Positions 17,203 through 25,840 of a DNA stretch of 39,166 bases are shown one piece after another; within the stretch, counting starts at the first letter, position 1, and the number at the start of each line of letters is the position of its first letter. The translations under genes and the position numbers were made by a program. The notes under the pieces were generated by a model. The model did no database searches and was not told the DNA's origin. It saw nothing but the letters and a program-made list of their open reading frames with translations. The stretch covers positions 1 to 39,166 of the forward strand of contig REDB01000097.1 of assembly GCA_007693685.1 (NCBI GenBank), given 5' to 3'. Source of the stretch: Oceanospirillales bacterium (lineage in GTDB: Bacteria > Pseudomonadota > Gammaproteobacteria > Pseudomonadales > Balneatricaceae).

Positions 17203-18357
17203 TCAGGCGCTAGCAAATAAAGAGACAACACTAGATCTAGCAGTGCTTACTGGGCGCTGTTGTGCTTGTGACCACTGAATCAATTCAGGCTCTGTTTTGT
17301 CTGATGAAAACAGATGGCCCACTTCGGGCACTGCATAGCAGCGATCACCACGCATCGGTTGCCATGCATTGTATTCAGCGTGGCTGATTCCAACCTCCCA
17401 AGGTTCAGGACTACTCCAACCATCGGCCTCAAGCTCCACTCTAACTTCAGCACCAATTAAACTGACCGCACTCACCTTAAGTGGTAAATGTGCAGTAGGT
17501 GATGGTTGAGTTTGCAGCTTGACTTCGTGTGGACGGAAATAGCATTCGACTTGTTTAGCATTTGGGTGATCATTAAGAGTAATCCAAGCATTACCTTGTG
17601 AAAGGCGCCCTTGATTTACATCACCCTGTAAAACGTTGATATGTCCTAAAAAGCCTAATACAAATCGGCTATCTGGCTGAGCGTAAAGAGTTTGAGGTGT
17701 ATCAACTTGCTCAATTTTACCGGCACTCATCACCACCACTTGATCAGATAACTCTAATGCCTCTTCCTGATCATGGGTAACGAAGACACTAGTGAAGTGA
17801 AGTTCATCATGCAAATTACGTAGCCATCTGCGTAAATCTTTTCGCACCTTGGCATCCAAGGCTCCAAACGGTTCATCTAGTAACAACACTTGTGGCTGCA
17901 TAGCCAGTGCCCTAGCCAGCGCAACACGCTGTTTTTGACCACCTGATAATTGAGCAGGATAACGATTGGCCAACTGACCTAACTGCACCATCTCGAGCAG
18001 GTCATGTACCCGTTTTTTGATCTCTTTCGCATTAGGACGTTGCCCTTTTGGCATCACCTCTAGACCAAAAGCAATATTTTCAGCAACGGTCATATGGCGA
18101 AATAACGCATAGTGCTGAAACACAAATCCGACTCGTCTATCACGAACATGCACACCAGTCACATCATCGCCATGAAACAAAATACGTCCAGTATCGGCAC
18201 TTTCTAATCCGGCAATAATGCGCAACAGCGTTGTTTTTCCGGAACCTGACGGCCCCAACAAACCCACTAACTGACCATCAGGAATTTCCAAGGATAGCGG
18301 CTCAAGCGCCTGAAACTTTCCGAAACGCTTGCTGACATTTTCAACCCGAATACTCAT
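17203..18357 (-). CDS. cysA: Sulfate/thiosulfate ABC transporter ATP-binding subunit
   Basis: ATPase of the sulfate importer. 384 aa: ABC domain (about 1-240) followed by a regulatory C-terminal domain. Visible motifs are Walker [10 protein letters not shown], signature [16 protein letters not shown], Walker [13 protein letters not shown] and switch histidine FVTHDQEEA. Its ATG overlaps the cysW stop (ATGA), preceded by GAGGAAAT, so translation is coupled. It is the last gene of sbp-cysT-cysW-cysA and gives the ATP-driven step for CysT/CysW. Confidence 0.96.
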   Translation of the reverse strand: MSIRVENVSKRFGKFQALEPLSLEIPDGQLVGLLGPSGSGKTTLLRIIAGLESADTGRILFHGDDVTGVHVRDRRVGFVFQHYALFRHMTVAENIAFGLEVMPKGQRPNAKEIKKRVHDLLEMVQLGQLANRYPAQLSGGQKQRVALARALAMQPQVLLLDEPFGALDAKVRKDLRRWLRNLHDELHFTSVFVTHDQEEALELSDQVVVMSAGKIEQVDTPQTLYAQPDSRFVLGFLGHINVLQGDVNQGRLSQGNAWITLNDHPNAKQVECYFRPHEVKLQTQPSPTAHLPLKVSAVSLIGAEVRVELEADGWSSPEPWEVGISHAEYNAWQPMRGDRCYAVPEVGHLFSSDKTEPELIQWSQAQQRPVSTARSSVVSLFASA

Positions 18358-19211
18358 ATTTCCTCCTCATTCAACGCTTGGCGTTGACGAGCCTGACGCC
18401 ATTCAACAAAAGACTTCACAAATAAGGTCAAGAGCGCAATACCTGCCAGTAACGAAGAACTAGCGAACGCACCTACCACGTTATAATCTTGATACAAAAG
18501 TTCGACATGCAAAGGCAAGGTATTGGTTTCACCACGAATATTGCCAGATACCACCGAAACCGCGCCAAACTCACCAACGGCACGCGCATTGGTCAGCACC
18601 ACACCATAAATCAAAGCCCATTGAATATTGGGTAAGGTGATACGACGAAACAACTGCCAACCACTCGCACCCAAGGTGACTCCGGCTTCCTCTTCCTCTT
18701 TACCCTGCTGCTGCATCAAAGGAATCAATTCTCTAGCGACAAATGGACAGGTGACAAATACGGTGACCATCAGAATACCCGGCCAAGAGAACATCAACTG
18801 AATATCGTGATCCATCAACCGACTACCTATCCAACCGTTGGAACCGTATAGAAGAAGATATAATAGACCTGCAACCACCGGTGATACGGCAAAAGGTATG
18901 TCGATCAAGGTAATGAGCAGCTTGCGACCAGGAAATTCAAAACGTGTCACTAGCCAAGCCAGAAAAACACCAAACACTAAGTTAATCGGAACCGTTAAGG
19001 CTGCAACAAATAAAGTTAGACCGATGGCATGCAATGTAAAACGATCAGTGACATTGGCAATGTAGCTTTCTAAACCACCGGAAAAGGCTTGAGCAAAAAT
19101 GGCAAATAAAGGTACCAGCAGTAACAAGGTAACGAGTGATAGTGCCAAGGTGATTAAGGACCACTTAACCCAAGGCTGATCACCGATACGAAGATGTGCA
19201 GAGGTTCGCAT
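18354..19211 (-). CDS. cysW: Sulfate/thiosulfate ABC permease CysW
   Basis: Inner-membrane permease, 285 aa with about six helices. It carries the ATPase-contact EAA loop ([25 protein letters not shown]) and the family block [17 protein letters not shown]. The start is uncertain. ATG 19211 ([10 protein letters not shown]) has AAGGA seven bases upstream and gives the usual CysW length. The track start at 19262 overlaps the cysT end and would add a 17-residue tail encoded by a 15-bp tandem repeat ([15 protein letters not shown]). I prefer 19211. Confidence 0.92.
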   Translation of the reverse strand: MRTSAHLRIGDQPWVKWSLITLALSLVTLLLLVPLFAIFAQAFSGGLESYIANVTDRFTLHAIGLTLFVAALTVPINLVFGVFLAWLVTRFEFPGRKLLITLIDIPFAVSPVVAGLLYLLLYGSNGWIGSRLMDHDIQLMFSWPGILMVTVFVTCPFVARELIPLMQQQGKEEEEAGVTLGASGWQLFRRITLPNIQWALIYGVVLTNARAVGEFGAVSVVSGNIRGETNTLPLHVELLYQDYNVVGAFASSSLLAGIALLTLFVKSFVEWRQARQRQALNEEEI

Positions 19212-19256
19212 AGTTAAATCCTTAATAGTTAAACCCTTAAGAGTTAAACCCTTATC
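19212..19256 (-). repeat. Triplicated 15-bp unit at the cysT/cysW junction
   Basis: Three tandem 15-bp units (agttaaatccttaat, agttaaacccttaag, agttaaacccttatc on the plus strand) fill the junction. On the coding strand each gives an AAGGA or AAGGG motif followed by TTTAACT, so three ribosome-binding-like sites lie in series before cysW. The repeat also covers the cysT stop codon. Confidence 0.85.
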
Positions 19257-20109
19257 GACCATGAATCCGGCGCAAATAGAAAGCTTGCCAGATATTAATT
19301 AAGAACAGCAAAATCAACGAAGCTAACAGAACTACCGATGCAATCGCACTGGCAGCTGCGTAATCAAACTCTTGTAAGCGAATAAAAATCATTAAACTGG
19401 TAATTTCACTGACATAAGGCATATTGCCAGCGATAAAGATAACTGCTCCAAACTCACCTAAGCTTCGCGTGAATGATAAAGCGATACCCGTTAACAATGC
19501 CGGCCATAGACTTGGAAAAATCACTCGTCTAAATACCGTTAAATCTGATCCACCCATGCTAATAGCAGCTTCTTCATCCTCAACAGCCAAATCTTCAAGC
19601 ACTGGCTGAACGGTTCTGACAACAAAAGGAAGGCTGGTAAAGGACATCGCGACAATAATCCCTAGGGGAGTAAACGCCACTTTTATTCCTGCCTCTGCAA
19701 GGATAGAACCGTACCAACCATTCTCAGCGAAGAGAGCAGATAGGGTGATTCCCGCAACGGCGGTTGGTAATGCAAAAGGAAGATCCATTAAAGCATCAAC
19801 AATTCGCTTTCCCGGAAACTCGTAACGCACCAGTACCCAAGCCAGGAGCAAACCCACCACTCCATTGAAAGCTGAAGCCCAAGCGGCAGCCCACAGAGTC
19901 ACTTTGTACGAAGCCACTACTCGAGGATCACTGATCACTGACCAATACTCGTTCCATGACATACCTGCTGTTTGCAGTAAAAGTCCGGTAATCGGTAGCA
20001 GTAATATCAAGCTGATAAACAGTAGTGAGATGCCAAGGCTCAAGGCAAACCCCGGCAAGACTCGCTTGCTAGGGTTTAATGAGATGGCCGATGTGATCGC
20101 CAGTGACAT
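19252..20109 (-). CDS. cysT: Sulfate/thiosulfate ABC permease CysT (CysU)
   Basis: The other permease half of the sulfate importer, 285 aa with about six helices. Diagnostic stretches are the EAA loop (VEDEEAAISMGGSDLTVFRRVIFPS) and SFTRSLGEFGAVIFIAGN. It sits 23 nt after sbp and directly before cysW; the junction is occupied by a triplicated 15-bp unit. The product pairs with CysW and receives sulfate from the Sbp-type binding protein. Confidence 0.95.
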   Translation of the reverse strand: MSLAITSAISLNPSKRVLPGFALSLGISLLFISLILLLPITGLLLQTAGMSWNEYWSVISDPRVVASYKVTLWAAAWASAFNGVVGLLLAWVLVRYEFPGKRIVDALMDLPFALPTAVAGITLSALFAENGWYGSILAEAGIKVAFTPLGIIVAMSFTSLPFVVRTVQPVLEDLAVEDEEAAISMGGSDLTVFRRVIFPSLWPALLTGIALSFTRSLGEFGAVIFIAGNMPYVSEITSLMIFIRLQEFDYAAASAIASVVLLASLILLFLINIWQAFYLRRIHGR

Positions 20110-20132
20110 AGTGGGTTACTTTCCTTATCCGC

Positions 20133-21143
20133 TTATCGACGCTGAAGCTGATCTAGTTTGCCGCCGCTAGCAAAGTGAACCTCCATCGCGCTATCCCAAC
20201 TACCTGCGATCTGCTCAATGGTCAGAAGCTCTACTTCAGGAAATTGTTCAGAAAACTCTTGCTGAACGATTTCGTTATGAACTCGATAGTTGAATCCAGC
20301 CAACAATCTTTGAGCTTCTTCAGAATAAAGTTCTTCAAGATAGGCTCTGGCTAGCTCTAAGTTACCGTTTCGCTGAGCATGACGTTCTACAACAGCTACT
20401 GGAAACTCAGCTAAGAAGCTTACTTTAGGCACAACTACTTCAAAGTTTTGATCTGGAAACTCAGCCAAAATATTGTTTACTTCAGATTCAAACGTGATCA
20501 GCACATCACCGATACCACGCTCAACAAAAGTAGTTGTTGCACCGCGACCGCCAGTGTCGAACACTGCAACTCGATTTAAGAAGGTTCTAACAAAGCTGTC
20601 GATAGCCTCTTGATCTTCAGGGAAAGCCTGCTGAGCATAGCCGTATGCAGCTAGGTAGGTATAACGACCATTACCAGAGGTTTTAGGATTGGGAAAGACA
20701 CTACTGACATCTTCACGTGCTAGGTCATCCCAGTTTTGTATATTTTTAGGGTTACCTTCACGAACTAAGTAAGCCATGGTTGAATAGTAGGGAGAACTAG
20801 CATTAGGCAACTGATCACGCCAATCCGCTGGAACCAACTTACCACGCTGATGCAAAATATCGATATCTGTTACCTGATTGAAGGTAACAACATCGGCCCG
20901 CAAACCTTCAATAATCGCCTGAGCCTGGCGAGATGAACCGCCATGAGATTGACGAACTTCAACGGTTTGACCGGTTTTTTCTTGCCAGTATTGAGCGAAG
21001 TGTTCGTTATAACTCGCGAACAATTCGCGGGCGATATCATAAGAGGAGTTCAGTAATGATTGATCCGATGCTTGAACCTGAGAGACACCCAGACCTAGCA
21101 CGATGGCTGCGACAAGTGTTTTTGCTTTCTTTAACGTTTTCAT
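20133..21143 (-). CDS. sbp: Periplasmic sulfate-binding protein
   Basis: 336-aa binding protein with a signal peptide (about 1-25, ending VQAS). Family motifs are LLNSSYDIARELFASYN, the sulfate-contact VRQSHGGSSRQAQAI, FPNPKTSGNGRYTYLAAYGYA, and TTFVERGIGDVLITFESE. It is closer to Sbp than to the thiosulfate-favouring CysP by my recollection, but that split is not certain. It is first in the operon, with a TATAAT promoter and AT-rich upstream DNA that would suit activation by CysB under sulfur limitation. Confidence 0.94.
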   Translation of the reverse strand: MKTLKKAKTLVAAIVLGLGVSQVQASDQSLLNSSYDIARELFASYNEHFAQYWQEKTGQTVEVRQSHGGSSRQAQAIIEGLRADVVTFNQVTDIDILHQRGKLVPADWRDQLPNASSPYYSTMAYLVREGNPKNIQNWDDLAREDVSSVFPNPKTSGNGRYTYLAAYGYAQQAFPEDQEAIDSFVRTFLNRVAVFDTGGRGATTTFVERGIGDVLITFESEVNNILAEFPDQNFEVVVPKVSFLAEFPVAVVERHAQRNGNLELARAYLEELYSEEAQRLLAGFNYRVHNEIVQQEFSEQFPEVELLTIEQIAGSWDSAMEVHFASGGKLDQLQRR

Positions 21144-21198
21144 CTTCTTTCCCTATATTCCTAAAATCTATAAAAGATATTAATTTATGGGAAAGAAG

Positions 21199-21255
21199 AT
21201 TATATGAACACGTTAGTTATAACAATAATTTTATTTATAATATTTTGATATATTA
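21199..21255 (-). promoter_or_regulatory. Candidate sbp promoter with AT-rich activator region
   Basis: A perfect TATAAT (-10) on the minus strand at 21204-21199 lies about 55 nt before the sbp ATG. No good -35 is present at 17 bp (TTGTTA only at 15 bp). AT-rich DNA continues to 21255. A weak -35 plus AT-rich DNA is the pattern of CysB-activated promoters; CysB binding is inference. Confidence 0.5.
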
Positions 21256-21286
21256 AAATCGATCTTCACTCTATGTTCTTTGTCAC

Positions 21287-21805
21287 TTACCTTAGTATTG
21301 CCTGTGTAATATCAATAATGTCTAGAATCGTACCTTGCCCTTGAACGACACGAACAATTTTATCTTCTAACAACAACCACTCTTCCTCTTCAGCATTTCC
21401 TTTATGTCCTGCCCAATGCTTAGGCAAACGAGTTGACTTAGCGTACAGATCTGGTGGGAAAACATCCCCTCTAGCTAATTTCATTTGCCAACCTGGTGGC
21501 AAATCGCCCCCTCGTGCTAGCTTTTTTTGTAATCCTGGTGGGATCCGCTTCTGCTCAAATGTTTGATTGGCTTCGGTAGAAGAAAGTCCATAATACTCTT
21601 CCAGAACCCGTCGAATAATGGTTTGGTAATCTGCTGAGACGTCCTCATTTTGCTGACGCGAATGTGGCGCAGATCGCTGCTCAGAATTTGCGGGTGCATT
21701 TGCAGACCGTCCACGATCATTTGATGCTGCGGGCGTAAATGATGGAGGTGACGCAAAAACGGGAAGGCTTAAGCTGACCGCTAGTAAAAAAATTATGGGT
21801 TTCAT
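21287..21805 (-). CDS. Small secreted protein with PPG/LARG repeats (CigR-like?)
   Basis: 172 aa with a clear signal peptide (about 1-18, LPVFA). A Ser/Asn-rich disordered stretch (about 20-58) follows. Then comes a helix, EEYYGLS, and a repeated element: RIPPGLQKKLARGGD, LPPGWQMKLARGD, FPPDLY (about 88-120). The C-terminal strand-like region reads LLLEDKIVRVVQGQGTILDIID. The repeat resembles what I recall of the CigR anti-virulence family and RcnB-like periplasmic proteins, but I cannot confirm membership. It is placed between speE (87 nt) and sbp on the same strand, probably on its own. Periplasmic location is likely. Confidence 0.65.
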   Translation of the reverse strand: MKPIIFLLAVSLSLPVFASPPSFTPAASNDRGRSANAPANSEQRSAPHSRQQNEDVSADYQTIIRRVLEEYYGLSSTEANQTFEQKRIPPGLQKKLARGGDLPPGWQMKLARGDVFPPDLYAKSTRLPKHWAGHKGNAEEEEWLLLEDKIVRVVQGQGTILDIIDITQAILR

Positions 21806-21892
21806 CTAAACACGCTCATAGATTGAATTGATTAGAAGTAAGTTTAGCTTGAGTGGGATGAAGCAGAACTGAATAGATGAGTTTTACAAAGG

Positions 21893-22744
21893 TTATTTCG
21901 CAATAAGGTTTTGTACGTAGGCGGGAAGATGGAAAGCTGACGCATGAACTGATGGTGTGTAGTAACGACAGTTTAGACCAGAAGCTTCATAGCGTTGATG
22001 CAGCAAGGAAACATTCAACTGGGATGTCTGTAAATCATCACAACCCCAAGCCAAGGCCATGACACCGCCGACATAGGTTGGAACTGCAACGGTATAGAAC
22101 CGAGTATCCTTGAAGTAAGGACTTAAGCGATTCTGGGTATTGATAAGCTCATCTGGTTGCATAAAGACCACACCATTTTGAGCAACAAATACTCCATTAG
22201 ACTTTAATAAACGTTTACAGCCTTCATAGAATTTACTAGAAAAAAGCACTTCACCCGGCCCTACTGGGTCCGTACAGTCAGAAATAATAACATCAAAAGG
22301 CTCTATGTCAGCCTCACAGACAAACGCCATACCATCAGCAATTTTGATTTCCACTCTGGGGTCATCAAATGCACCCGCTGAATGATTAGGCAAAAAGGTT
22401 TTACACAGATCGATGACTGCTTGATCAATTTCAACCTGAACAACCTTCTCAACGCTTCTGTGCTTTAGTACTTCACGTAAAATACCGCCATCACCTCCAC
22501 CAATAATCAACACTCTTAGCGCAGCGCCATGGGCTAGCATGGGTACATGAACCATCATTTCGTGATAAATAAACTCATCACGTTCAGTGGTTTGAACGAT
22601 GCCGTCTAAAGCCATCACACGACCAAAGAAGCGATTTTGAAAAATAATCAGGTGCTGATGCTCTGTTTGCTGTTCAAACAAAAGCTCATCGATGCTGAGA
22701 GATTGACCATAACCATCACTTAAGGTTTCAGTGAAAAGTTTCAT
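21893..22744 (-). CDS. speE: Spermidine synthase (polyamine aminopropyltransferase)
   Basis: Transfers an aminopropyl group from decarboxylated S-adenosylmethionine to putrescine. 283 aa with the small N-terminal strand domain (LFEQQTEHQHLIIFQN, then VMALDGIVQTTERDEFIYHEMM) and a methyltransferase-like fold containing the nucleotide motif IGGGDGGILREV. The catalytic Asp region is ISDCTDPVGPGEVLFSSKFY. It overlaps speD by four bases (ATGA), so the enzyme that makes its aminopropyl donor is co-translated. Confidence 0.97.
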   Translation of the reverse strand: MKLFTETLSDGYGQSLSIDELLFEQQTEHQHLIIFQNRFFGRVMALDGIVQTTERDEFIYHEMMVHVPMLAHGAALRVLIIGGGDGGILREVLKHRSVEKVVQVEIDQAVIDLCKTFLPNHSAGAFDDPRVEIKIADGMAFVCEADIEPFDVIISDCTDPVGPGEVLFSSKFYEGCKRLLKSNGVFVAQNGVVFMQPDELINTQNRLSPYFKDTRFYTVAVPTYVGGVMALAWGCDDLQTSQLNVSLLHQRYEASGLNCRYYTPSVHASAFHLPAYVQNLIAK

Positions 22745-23232
22745 ACTGATGGACTTACACTCACTGGCATTCTGCCACGAACATACTCTTTAACATCGAC
22801 TTTACTGGGTGAAAAATAGCGTTCCAAAACAGGAACAGCGTCAGCAGGACGGGCATCTCCACACATAAACACATCAAAAGCAGCAAATTGGCGTTCCGGC
22901 CAAGTATGTACGCTAATATGTGACTCAGCTAACACGGCCACACCGGATATGCCGCCATTTGGAGTAAAATGATGCAAGTGAATATGCAAGAGCGTCGCAC
23001 CTGCAGCTTCAACAGCTTCTCTTAAAGCCTCTTCCATATGCTCAAGACTATCGATATTAGACGCACCAAACAGGTCAATAATCAGATGCATACCTGCAAA
23101 CTCATAATCATCACGACGGACAAAGAAGTCTTTTCGATCTCTTGCAGCAACAGCAGATCCTATAGGTTTACTCTGATGCTGCTGCATCCGTTCCTGCGTC
23201 CTGTATGTATCGTTAATGTCTTTGATATTCAT
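22741..23232 (-). CDS. speD: S-adenosylmethionine decarboxylase proenzyme
   Basis: Makes decarboxylated AdoMet for SpeE. It is the short self-processing type (Bacillus/Thermotoga-like), not the longer enterobacterial SpeD. Cleavage is expected between Glu103 and Ser104 in LAESHISVHTWPE, with the Ser becoming the pyruvoyl group. His109 and Cys124 keep the spacing of the known processing and catalytic residues. 163 aa is long because of about 45 residues before the conserved GMHLIIDLFGA. ATG 23232 has an AGGG only two bases away; ATG 23187 (MQQHQSKP) has AGGA four bases upstream and may be the true start. It begins 4 nt after aroC. Confidence 0.93.
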   Translation of the reverse strand: MNIKDINDTYRTQERMQQHQSKPIGSAVAARDRKDFFVRRDDYEFAGMHLIIDLFGASNIDSLEHMEEALREAVEAAGATLLHIHLHHFTPNGGISGVAVLAESHISVHTWPERQFAAFDVFMCGDARPADAVPVLERYFSPSKVDVKEYVRGRMPVSVSPSV

Positions 23233-23236
23233 AACC

Positions 23237-24328
23237 CTATTTAAGTTTTAACAAGTCTGTCTTAACGTCGGCGTTCTGACCACGATGGCGCAGCAGATGA
23301 TCCACTAGGGTCATTGCCATCATCGCTTCGGCAATCGGTGTAGCACGAATACCAACACAGGGATCATGACGCCCTTTGGTAATGACCTCTACCGCCTCAC
23401 CACGATTATTAATACTTTTACCAGGCAATCGCATACTAGAGGTTGGTTTTAATGCAATATGGGCGATGATATCTTGTCCTGTTGATATACCACCTAAAAT
23501 ACCGCCAGCATGGTTAGATAAAAATCCTTCAGGTGTCATCTCATCACGATGCTCTGTCCCTTTTTGAGCGACAACCGCGAAGCCATCCCCTATCTCGACA
23601 CCTTTTACGGCATTAATGCTCATCAACGCATGAGCTAATTCAGCATCTAAACGATCAAAAATAGGCTCGCCTAAACCCACAGGGACACCCGATGCCACTA
23701 CGGAGATACGAGCACCGACTGAGTTACCCTCTTTACGCAGTGCGTCCATGTAATCTGCCATTTTTTCAGCAGCATCCGCATCAGGTGAGAAAAACGGATT
23801 TTCAGAAACCTGATCCCAATCGAAACGCTGTGGATCAATAGCGATAGGACCTAACTGAGATAGATATCCACGCACTGTAACACCTAGTTGACTGAGCACT
23901 TTCTTGGCGATAGCACCACCTGCTACTCGCATGGCAGTCTCGCGTGCCGAAGAACGACCACCACCTCGATAATCTCTAAAACCATACTTGTGATCATATA
24001 CATAATCAGCATGGGCTGGACGATAGGTATCTTTAATCTCTGAATAGTCTTTTGAACGTTGATCGGTATTCTCAATCAATAAGCCAATTGGCGTTCCCGT
24101 CGTACGGCCTTCAAAGACACCCGAAAGGATTCTTACCTCATCGGCTTCACGCCTTTGTGTCGTATGACGAGAAGTACCAGGCTTGCGACGATCTAAATCA
24201 ATTTGAAGATCTTCTTCAGTTAATGGGATTCCTGGTGGACAACCATCTACAATGGCCGCCAAAGCGGGTCCGTGGCTTTCACCACAACTGGTAAAAGTGA
24301 AAAGTTTGCCGATAGTATTACCAGACAT
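23237..24328 (-). CDS. aroC: Chorismate synthase
   Basis: Last step of the shikimate pathway: converts EPSP to chorismate using reduced FMN. 363 aa, as usual. The family signatures [37 protein letters not shown] and [22 protein letters not shown] are all present. It is first of aroC-speD-speE, and diverges from the Smr gene across 90 nt. Chorismate synthesis and polyamine synthesis have no direct link, so the shared transcript is probably a matter of housekeeping. Confidence 0.97.
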   Translation of the reverse strand: MSGNTIGKLFTFTSCGESHGPALAAIVDGCPPGIPLTEEDLQIDLDRRKPGTSRHTTQRREADEVRILSGVFEGRTTGTPIGLLIENTDQRSKDYSEIKDTYRPAHADYVYDHKYGFRDYRGGGRSSARETAMRVAGGAIAKKVLSQLGVTVRGYLSQLGPIAIDPQRFDWDQVSENPFFSPDADAAEKMADYMDALRKEGNSVGARISVVASGVPVGLGEPIFDRLDAELAHALMSINAVKGVEIGDGFAVVAQKGTEHRDEMTPEGFLSNHAGGILGGISTGQDIIAHIALKPTSSMRLPGKSINNRGEAVEVITKGRHDPCVGIRATPIAEAMMAMTLVDHLLRHRGQNADVKTDLLKLK

Positions 24329-24370
24329 CTGAAGATCCTGTTGTCATTAACCAATTGAATCGCTTAGCAT

Positions 24371-24388
24371 GCGTATGCAAATATACGC
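24371..24388. promoter_or_regulatory. Dyad GCGTAT-N6-ATACGC between aroC and smr
   Basis: A perfect 6-bp inverted repeat, flanked by TTAGC on the left and TAA on the right which partly extend it, lies in the 90-nt divergent gap. It could be an operator or overlap the promoters of both genes. No regulator is identifiable. Confidence 0.35.
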
Positions 24389-24418
24389 TAATATTAAAGA
24401 ATTTATGACCTAAACGCC

Positions 24419-24985
24419 ATGACAGAGTTTAAACCGACACCCGATGATGAGTTAGATGTCGACTTTCAATCGCTAATGAAAGACGTCAATCGCATCAAAT
24501 CTACTCGAGCTGAATTGGGTCGTAAACCCACTTTAAAAAAATCTCCCGAGCTAGCCTACCGCCGGCGCATGGCAGAACAAGAACCAGAGCAGTTTATTGA
24601 TGGTTTGTCCGCAGAGGTCTCTGAATTAGTTGAATCGGAAGATGAGCTACTCTTTGCAACGCCCGGCATTCAAATCAGGCGCTTGAAAAAACTTCGCTTA
24701 GGCCATATCCCGTGGGAACAAGGTCTTGATCTGCACGGTTACACCATAGAAGCGGCAAGAGATGAAGTTAGCCGCTTTATTCGAGACGCTCAACGTCAAC
24801 AAGCACGCTGTGTTTTAATAGTTCATGGCAAAGCGTTTTCGCAGGTTGGTCAAAGTCCTGTATTAAAGTCTTATATCAATGACTGGTTAAGACAAATACC
24901 TAGCGTGTTGGCTTTTAGCTCTGCTCAACCCCGCGATGGTGGAACAGGAGCAGTCTACGTCTTACTGAAAACAGAGAAACGCTAA
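24419..24985 (+). CDS. Smr-domain protein (SmrA/SmrB group)
   Basis: 188-aa protein with a variable charged N-terminal half and a C-terminal Smr (MutS2-related) domain (about 100-186). Conserved motifs are LDLHGYT and VLIVHGKAF, then the C-terminal GGTGAVYVLLK. Smr domains are nucleases; SmrB in E. coli cleaves mRNA at collided ribosomes and lies near aroC, while the HGK and GGTGA motifs look more like SmrA. I therefore leave the symbol blank. It converges with the patatin gene and their stop codons overlap by four bases. Confidence 0.85.
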   Translation: MTEFKPTPDDELDVDFQSLMKDVNRIKSTRAELGRKPTLKKSPELAYRRRMAEQEPEQFIDGLSAEVSELVESEDELLFATPGIQIRRLKKLRLGHIPWEQGLDLHGYTIEAARDEVSRFIRDAQRQQARCVLIVHGKAFSQVGQSPVLKSYINDWLRQIPSVLAFSSAQPRDGGTGAVYVLLKTEKR

Positions 24986-25836
24986 CTATACTGGTCATCC
25001 ATCAAGGTTGGTTTTATTTTACCTCGCGCTTCATACTGGTCTAACTGAATAGCCGCAATACGTGAACCCGCATCGATCAATTCATTCGCACGATGAAACT
25101 CATGAAATCCTGCAATAGACTTAGGAATATGCAGTAAAAGATCTGGCTGATATCCTGCCACTTTATAGCGGCTCAAAGCACCATGCAGCACTTCCATCGA
25201 ACTAACAATAACCCCAATACGCTGGCTAGCATTAAAACTTCGCTGCGCCAGCATATGTTGAATTCTAGGCAGCACCTCTGGATCAACATCATCATCCGCG
25301 CAGTTAAGATCTACCGCTAAAATCATATCAGACTCAACAGCAACGGTTGGAATCATAGGCAAAGGGTTCAGTACAGCACCATCGACTAGGATACGCTCTC
25401 CTCTACGGATTGGAGAAAATACTCCCGGAACTGCAGAGGAAGCTCGAATGGCTTCAAGCAATGATCCCTCTTGAAACCACACCTCTTTATGGCGTGTTAA
25501 GTCAGTAGCAACAGCTGTGTAATGAATTGGAAGATCTTCGATATTAGGGTTTCCAATCATCGATTCAATCTTGGCAAAGACCTTGTCTCCTCGAATGGTT
25601 CCATGCGAGAAGTGCAAGTCCAACAACCTAACGACATCTATCCAATTAAGAGTTTTCACCCATTCTGTATAAGCATCTAATCCACCTGCCGCGTAAAGCC
25701 CTCCAACCAGGGCTCCCATCGAACTACCAGAAATAGAAACTACTTCATAGCCACGCGACTGCAACTGATGAATTACACCAATATGCGCGTAACCTCGGGC
25801 ACCACCTGCCCCTAAAACAAGCGATACGCGAGGCAT
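24982..25836 (-). CDS. Patatin-like phospholipase (RssA-like)
   Basis: 284-aa patatin-type hydrolase. The oxyanion motif LGAGGARGYAHIGVI is at the N-terminus, the nucleophile Ser39 in GSSMG, and the catalytic Asp152 in VDGAVLNPLP, so the Ser-Asp dyad is intact. No signal peptide is visible, so it is probably cytoplasmic or peripheral. It follows the DUF4892 gene by four bases. The natural lipid substrate is not known for this bacterial group. It is of ordinary length for a single-domain patatin protein. Confidence 0.88.
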   Translation of the reverse strand: MPRVSLVLGAGGARGYAHIGVIHQLQSRGYEVVSISGSSMGALVGGLYAAGGLDAYTEWVKTLNWIDVVRLLDLHFSHGTIRGDKVFAKIESMIGNPNIEDLPIHYTAVATDLTRHKEVWFQEGSLLEAIRASSAVPGVFSPIRRGERILVDGAVLNPLPMIPTVAVESDMILAVDLNCADDDVDPEVLPRIQHMLAQRSFNASQRIGVIVSSMEVLHGALSRYKVAGYQPDLLLHIPKSIAGFHEFHRANELIDAGSRIAAIQLDQYEARGKIKPTLMDDQYS

Positions 25837-25840
25837 GTAA

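Noticed and set aside
24982-24985. Overlapping stops of the Smr and patatin genes as a regulatory element
   Set aside because: A four-base 3' overlap of convergent genes is common in compact genomes and no hairpin is present.
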